Assembly: GCA_900771045.1 (NCBI GenBank) | Contig: CAAGMM010000305.1 | Span: 1-7,602, forward strand | Origin: Bacteroidales bacterium | GTDB lineage: Bacteria; Bacteroidota; Bacteroidia; Bacteroidales; F082 | Reading direction: 5' to 3' | Length of the DNA: 7,602 nucleotides | Shown here: positions 1-4,800 of the stretch, piece by piece | Position numbering within the stretch: position 1 is the first letter of the stretch | Layout: every line of letters begins with the position of its first letter | Notes under the pieces: model-generated | The model's database searches: none | What the model was told of the DNA's origin: nothing | What the model saw: only the letters and a program-made list of their open reading frames with translations | Made by a program: the position numbers and the translations under genes

Positions 1-276
1 GAGATGCCGCTATTCCCAGTTTCTGTCGATGAGGCAATAAACGAAGAAGATGTGTTGGTTTATCCCAATCCGGCCAACGACATCGTGACATTTGCTGCGG
101 GTGAGGATAATGAAGTTGTTTCAATCTTTGACGCATTAGGCAGAAAGGTTTTGAGCAGACGATTAGATGGAGAGAAACTTGTGGTCGATTTGAATAGTTT
201 GTCATCTGGCCTGTATATCTATATAATAGAGCAGGATGGCGGAAAAATCAAACGTGGGCGATTCGTCAAGCAATAG
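1..276 (+). CDS. C-terminal end of a T9SS-exported protein (5' partial)
   Basis: This is the last 91 codons of a gene that begins upstream; the frame is open to base 1 and ends at TAG 274-276. The visible part is mostly a Por-secretion-tail (T9SS type A) C-terminal domain. The YPNP motif falls at codons 21-24, then come a beta-rich stretch with a typical IFDALGRKV segment, the usual SSGLYIYII strand, and a basic end (GKIKRGRFVKQ). In this family the domain directs a Sec-exported protein through the outer membrane and is normally cleaved, with the protein released or attached to the surface. The ATG at base 4 could in principle start a 90-residue protein, but that product would have no signal peptide and nothing except the sorting domain, so a truncated larger gene is much more likely. 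The function of the missing N-terminal part cannot be told. Confidence 0.85.
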   Translation, partial: EMPLFPVSVDEAINEEDVLVYPNPANDIVTFAAGEDNEVVSIFDALGRKVLSRRLDGEKLVVDLNSLSSGLYIYIIEQDGGKIKRGRFVKQ

Positions 277-304
277 GCGATTCTGATTCAGTCTGATATT
301 CTTT

Positions 305-330
305 GCAACAATTAGTGTTGCCAGTTTTTT
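305..330 (+). terminator. Possible weak rho-independent terminator
   Basis: A perfect 6-bp stem, GCAACA (305-310) and TGTTGC (316-321), closes a 5-base ATTAG loop. CAG and then six T (325-330) follow. It lies 29 bases after the stop of the T9SS-tail gene, where a terminator would be expected. The stem is short and half AT, and three bases separate it from the T run, so it would be weak. Confidence 0.4.
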
Positions 331-343
331 ATGTTCTTTTGTA

Positions 344-407
344 TCTGTTTAGTCAATTCAAGACTAAAATAGTGTGCTGTTTTTTGTTCAAGAATTGGCT
401 AAACAGA
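344..407. repeat. Long imperfect inverted repeat in the operon leader
   Basis: Arms 344-359 and 392-407 match over 16 bp with one exception (T353 against G398), which in RNA would be a U-G wobble pair. The loop is 32 bases. Inside it, TTTAGTC (348-354) can instead pair with GACTAAA (362-368) around a 7-base loop, and this would break the longer stem, so two folds exclude each other. TTCAAGA also occurs twice as a direct repeat (357-363 and 387-393). It sits 43 bases before the first gene of the three-gene run. It could be a regulatory leader, a protein-binding site or an old mobile-element footprint; the sequence does not decide. Confidence 0.6.
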
Positions 408-450
408 CATTAGGACAACAATTTACAAGTAATAAATCAGGGAGATTTTA

Positions 451-1425
451 ATGGCTCCTATAACAACAAAAACCAAAATTATGAAACTTAATCAAATATT
501 AGCAGTAATGCTGACCCTTGGTGTGTCAGTAAATGTGGGGCAGTTAAAGGCCCAAGACAAGTTAAGCGGTTGCGATTTGTGCGGCCCTACATCGGGAAAT
601 ACCGTAAATAGTGCGAATGGCGCTTATTCGGCGACGATAGGCTTTGGTAATACGACAAGTGGGACGGCATCGTTGGCTGTCGGCAAATATGCGAAGACTT
701 CGGCCGGTACGTCATTTGCGTTAGGCTCTTTTGTCAGGGCTTCAGCGACGAATGCCTTCGTCATAGGTTCTGGAATCAATGAGACTACCAGTAATATGTT
801 GACGAATACCGCTTCAAATACACTAATGATTGGATTCAACAGCAAGAAACCCACTGTCTTCATAGGGGCATCCTTGGGCGGAGAAACGACTGGTAAAGTG
901 GGCATCGGTAATGTTACCGTTCCCAAGGCGAAACTGCATATTGAATCCGACAGCGGTGAAGATGCCGGTATAATATTAAAGCCGAAGGACAAAAATGAGA
1001 ATCGCTCGTTTTTGGAATTATATGACGAGTCTAATGTTATCAGTGTTTCAAAAAATGACGGCATGGTTTTGCAGGGTGATAATATAACCCTCAATGGAAA
1101 AATCGGCATCAATATGAAAAACGACTTGACGGGAATGGATTATGGCATAGCAGTCAGTGGGGGAGTCCTGACAGACGAAGTGTTCGTAAGGGAAGTTAGC
1201 GAATGGCATGACGATGTCTTCAAGGACAATTACGACCTGATGTCGTTATCAGACTTGGATAAATATATCAAGGATAACGGACATTTGCCTGAAATGCCGT
1301 CTGAGGAGGACGTTTTGTCACACGGCTACAGTATGGTGGAAATACAAAGCCTGTTGGTGAAGAAAATAGAGGAACTTACGTTGTATGTGATAGAGCTTCG
1401 TGCTGAGTTAGAAAACAATAAGTAA
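451..1425 (+). CDS. Secreted fibre/adhesin-like protein with YadA-type head motifs and C-terminal coiled coil
   Basis: The product is 324 residues. The hydrophobic core of a Sec signal peptide spans about residues 16-29, with likely cleavage after A34 (LKA-Q). Residues 50-108 are Ser/Ala/Gly-rich short repeats such as SATIGFGNTTSG, ASLAVGKYAKTSAG and SFALGSFVRASA, resembling the left-handed head repeats of trimeric YadA/Hep_Hag adhesins. KVGIGNVTVPKAKLHI (149-164) is a linker type seen in phage-tail-fibre-like proteins. The C-terminus (about 248-324: EW..DVF...YDLMSLSDLDKYI...GHLPEMPSEEDV, then KKIEELTLYVIELRAEL) is a module I recognise from many Bacteroidota fibre-like proteins and probably forms a trimeric coiled coil. 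It has no T9SS tail and no YadA outer-membrane anchor, so how it reaches or holds the surface is unclear. Start: ATG 451 follows GGGAG, but ATG 481 (residue 11, MKLNQIL) would give a more compact signal peptide. Role in attachment is inferred. Confidence 0.85.
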   Translation: MAPITTKTKIMKLNQILAVMLTLGVSVNVGQLKAQDKLSGCDLCGPTSGNTVNSANGAYSATIGFGNTTSGTASLAVGKYAKTSAGTSFALGSFVRASATNAFVIGSGINETTSNMLTNTASNTLMIGFNSKKPTVFIGASLGGETTGKVGIGNVTVPKAKLHIESDSGEDAGIILKPKDKNENRSFLELYDESNVISVSKNDGMVLQGDNITLNGKIGINMKNDLTGMDYGIAVSGGVLTDEVFVREVSEWHDDVFKDNYDLMSLSDLDKYIKDNGHLPEMPSEEDVLSHGYSMVEIQSLLVKKIEELTLYVIELRAELENNK

Positions 1426-1431
1426 GGAGGT
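1423..1431 (+). promoter_or_regulatory. Strong Shine-Dalgarno sequence for the mini-protein
   Basis: TAAGGAGGT is a near-perfect complement to the 16S 3' end. It overlaps the TAA stop (1423-1425) of the fibre gene, and the GGAGG core ends five bases before ATG 1436. It fixes the start of the mini-protein. It is unusual because Bacteroidota ribosomes generally hide the anti-SD and seldom use such sites. The neighbouring genes have only partial versions: GGGAG before 451 and AGGA before 1889. Confidence 0.75.
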
Positions 1432-1435
1432 CGCT

Positions 1436-1882
1436 ATGAAAAGAATTCAAGTTTTGATTTCTTTGTTTATCATCTTTTCCAATAGCATCGTCTTTGGTCA
1501 GCAGTGTTTGAAGTTCGGTTATGATAATGACGGAAACAGAACGAGCGTGAAGGTCGTGTCTTGCGGTGGAAATGTTTTCGTTGATGTCGGTGATCTTCAT
1601 AGGGATGCTTCGTCAGATGCGCTTTACGACGATGAAAACGCCAGTGATTTAGCGACTGTGAATATATATCCGAATCCTACAAAGGGAGGATTATGCATAG
1701 TCGCAGATCCCGAAAAAGTTGAAAATTATGAACTTTATGATAATTGTGGTTTGCGGTTGTCAGTGGGTTCCATAACAGATGCGGAAACCCATATAGACAT
1801 ATCGGATAGGGTTTCCGGTACGTACGTTTTGAGGGTTTTTGGCGAAAGCGAGTCATTATTGTTTTTGGTGATAAAAAATTAG
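1436..1882 (+). CDS. Secreted mini-protein: single YD-like motif plus T9SS sorting tail
   Basis: This complete 148-residue protein begins with a Sec signal peptide (MKRIQVLISLFIIF..., likely cleavage after G21, IVFG-Q). Directly after it, FGYDNDGNRTS (27-37) looks like one unit of the YD/Rhs repeat (consensus YD..GN). An acidic linker (about 50-75) follows, then a Por-secretion-tail (T9SS type A) domain from about residue 76, with YPNP at 78-81 and a TYVLRV strand at 129-134. The end (LLFLVIKN) is more hydrophobic and less basic than usual, so the tail is diverged. The mature chain has four cysteines (24, 43, 87, 104), enough for two disulfides in an exported protein. It lies 10 bases after the fibre gene and 6 bases before the Rhs gene, so the three are probably co-transcribed. 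Its function is unknown; a role as surface adaptor or partner of the Rhs shell is inference. It could also be a reduced remnant of a longer Rhs protein. Confidence 0.8.
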   Translation: MKRIQVLISLFIIFSNSIVFGQQCLKFGYDNDGNRTSVKVVSCGGNVFVDVGDLHRDASSDALYDDENASDLATVNIYPNPTKGGLCIVADPEKVENYELYDNCGLRLSVGSITDAETHIDISDRVSGTYVLRVFGESESLLFLVIKN

Positions 1883-1888
1883 GATGTT

Positions 1889-4800
1889 ATGAAAAAGATA
1901 TTGTTATTTACATTGTCGTTGATGGCGTTTGGCGTGCAGGGACAAGAAGTCGTGAATGGGACAGACATAGTAGTGTCTGACAGCCATCAGTCGGGTGGGC
2001 GTTATCAATACGAGGCGACGTCGTCCATATTGTTGAATCCGGGTTTCGACTATGATGCCGGCTTGGACGGAGAAATGGGGCTTCGTATAAATCGTTATGG
2101 TATGGTTACGCCTGATGAGGGACTTTTATCGGAAGGGGGGACAACCGCCGGCTTTGCCGGCGGTGTCGTGGGCGCTCTCCCCGGAACATTGGATGTGAGT
2201 CCGACAGGCGCTGCATGCTATTCAGTGCCAATTCAGATGCCGGATGGCATAGGTGGATTAAAGCCACAAATAGCCATTACATATAATAACCAGTCAGGAA
2301 ACGGTTTGTTAGGCTGGGGATGGAATCTTTCGGGGTTGTCGTCGGTTACAAGAGTCGGAGCAAGCAATTATTTCGATGGTTTTAACGCCGCAGTCTCGCT
2401 TGATAATAATTGTTTCGCCTTAGACGGCAAACGATTGGTTCTTTGCTATAGTGCCAACGGAAACGCATACTATAAGACGGAAATGGATGAAATGCAGAGA
2501 ATTGTCGCCAAAAACATCAGCGGACAGGCACCCGCATCTTTTGAAGTTTGGCATAACGACGGCTCTATCTGGGAGTATGGGGCAACGGAACATTCCCGTA
2601 TTGAAGCTCAAAATAGTTCAAAAACATTATCGTGGCTGTTAAATCGTATATATGACCGCGATGGCAATGAGATTCTGTTTGATTATTACGAAAATAACGC
2701 GAATGGAGAATATTATATTGATAATATACTTTATTCAGGCAATACACAGGCCAACGTCCCCTTCGCCTTTAAAGTGGTTTTCCAGTATGATAATAGGGAA
2801 GATGACAGTTTCAAATTTGTCTCAAACAGTGTCGTGAGAATGCGACGATTGTTGAAAGACGTCGTTATCTCTAATCTCAATACGGGTAGTGAATTGTATA
2901 AATATATGTTTGCATACGCGGGTGTTGAGAACAATCAGTTCGGTTTGTATCATCGTCTGACAAATATTGCCTTCAAAGCAGGTGATATGGCTATGAGAGA
3001 CACGAGAATTATTTGGAACAAGAAGAGCCGTCATTATCCTAACGAATATTTGTGCTACGATTTGGATAAAAATGTGTTCAACAAGATGCCTTTCATCGGT
3101 GATTTTAACGGCGACGGATATTCTGATGTCGCACTCGTGCCATATAAGTACCAAAATGAATATGATGAAGACGTTTGCGTTGAAGTATATTTTAATGACA
3201 AAAACGGCAGTTTTGAACAAAATGCGAGAACGACTATTCCGGCTTCAAGAAAGTTGAATTGGGTATATGTTGTTGATTTTAATGGTGATAACCTTCATGA
3301 TTTGCTTCTGATGAATACAACTGATGGTAATGACCCTGAAACGGAATTTGTTTTCTATAAAAATAAAGGAGATGGAACCTTCGTCAAGCTCAACGAGTAT
3401 TCTTACGAAAAGCAGATGATAGTCTTAATAGGCGATTATTTGGGCAAAGGTCGTGAAGACGTGCTTGTACTCGAATATGATGATGGTTTTGTCAGTCCGC
3501 GTTATTATGAATATTCCGACGGCTCAATGGTTTGTAACAAATATCCTATTTCCGGTTCTTTTCACGACGGCGATTTTGTCCCCGCTGACTTTGACGGTGA
3601 TGGGAGAACGGAACTGTTATTAGCAGCATCACAAAAGTCATACACATATAAAATCGACTTCAACGGAAACCAGTCAAAGTATTGTTTTAGTGTGATAAAT
3701 GAAGATGACAGACTTGTAAAGGGATGTCACATGTTCCCTGGAGATTTCAATGGAGACGGCATTGCCGATATGCTTTATTATGGCGTAAAGGACTGGTGGA
3801 ATATAATGTTCGGGACGGGCAACGGCTTTTCGGAAAAATATTCGGCTTCTAACAACAATCTGCTCCAATATGTGATGTTGAGTCCTACGGATGTTTATTC
3901 CTATTCATTGCAAAACTATTCAACACCGGCAGTGACATTGAGAGTTGCTGATTTTGACGGCGATGGGATTTCTGATATTGCCGTGATTAAAAACACCGGT
4001 GGAAATTATTATTATACAATGGGCTTTAGACCATACGTGACAGATGATCCAAAAATCGCTTTCAGGTTTATAACAAGGTATTATTTCCCAGGTGAAAAAG
4101 CTCATCAGTTTGTTCATATTGGTAATTTTTTAGGTAAGGAGAACACATCGTTTTTATGTACGGTCAAAAAGAATCCGGTTCCAAGCGCACGTGCGAATAT
4201 AGTGTCACTTAATCCGCATTCGGCTTGTTATTCTGTAGAACGAATCGTTGACGGCCTTGGTAATGCGATAGGTCTGAAATACGGTTACTTGATGCCTTCA
4301 AAAAACGCAACGTCTTCATTTTATTCTTATGCCAAAACGAATTACGAAAACGGCATAATGTCAAGGACGATGCCGGTGTGTGCTTTGCGTGCGGATACAT
4401 CGTTTAACGTCAATGGGAAACCCGTCGTTCATCAATATGAGTATAGGAATATTTTATATCATCCATTGAATAAAAGTTTTATCGGTTTCGAGTCGAAGAC
4501 AGTCAGAACTTTTGTCAATAATGTGTTGAAAGACAAACAAGTCGCAACTTCTGAAGTTACAACTATGGGGAAAAACCTTATGGCGCTTCCGAAGGAAACA
4601 AAAGCGTATATTGGTGAAAATCAGCTGATTGCAAATATAAAATATACTTATCGTAAATTTGTTTGCGGAAAAAATGATAAAGTAGTTTATCCTGTGCTTG
4701 CAAAACAGATAAAAACGGAGTATGATTTGGATGTAGCCGGCAAATTCTTGAAAAATGAGATTGCTGAAAATGAATATACTCCCGACAACGGCCATAGTAC

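Larger units (their letters stand above)
277..450. other. Intergenic region upstream of the fibre-mini-protein-Rhs run
   Basis: These 174 bases separate the upstream T9SS-tail gene from the three-gene run and are where a promoter would be expected. I looked for the Bacteroidota -7 consensus TAnnTTTG with a TTG-type -33 element. I found only near misses: TATTCTTTG at 297-305 has one spacer base too many, and TAGTGTTG at 313-320 has one mismatch and lies inside the terminator-like hairpin. I therefore call no promoter. GGGAG at 440-444 is a possible ribosome-binding site, six bases before the ATG at 451. Confidence 0.6.

Noticed and set aside
4..276. A complete 90-residue gene starting at ATG base 4
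   Set aside because: The frame stays open to base 1, and a T9SS tail without a signal peptide or cargo would make no sense, so it is the end of a larger gene.
297..320. Bacteroidota promoter (-7 TAnnTTTG) in the leader
   Set aside because: Only near matches exist: one with wrong internal spacing, the other within the terminator-like hairpin with one mismatch. No -33 element sits at the right distance.
344..407. Insertion-sequence ends
   Set aside because: The two arms enclose only 32 bases, with no transposase and no clear target-site duplication outside the arms.
562..573. Lipoprotein lipobox LSGC in the fibre protein (residues 38-41)
   Set aside because: The hydrophobic core ends at about residue 29 and is followed by GQLKAQDK, which includes charged residues. 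A lipobox should directly follow the hydrophobic core, and LKA-Q fits ordinary signal peptidase better.
624..1112. 162-codon open frame on the - strand
   Set aside because: It lies wholly inside the fibre gene, whose + frame has clear signal peptide, repeat and coiled-coil features. The reverse product shows no recognisable domain.
2822..3220. 132-codon open frame on the - strand, and many 60-110 codon frames on both strands between 2420 and 7228
   Set aside because: All lie inside the Rhs gene, which I read as one continuous + frame with recognised domains. None has a convincing signal or family motif.
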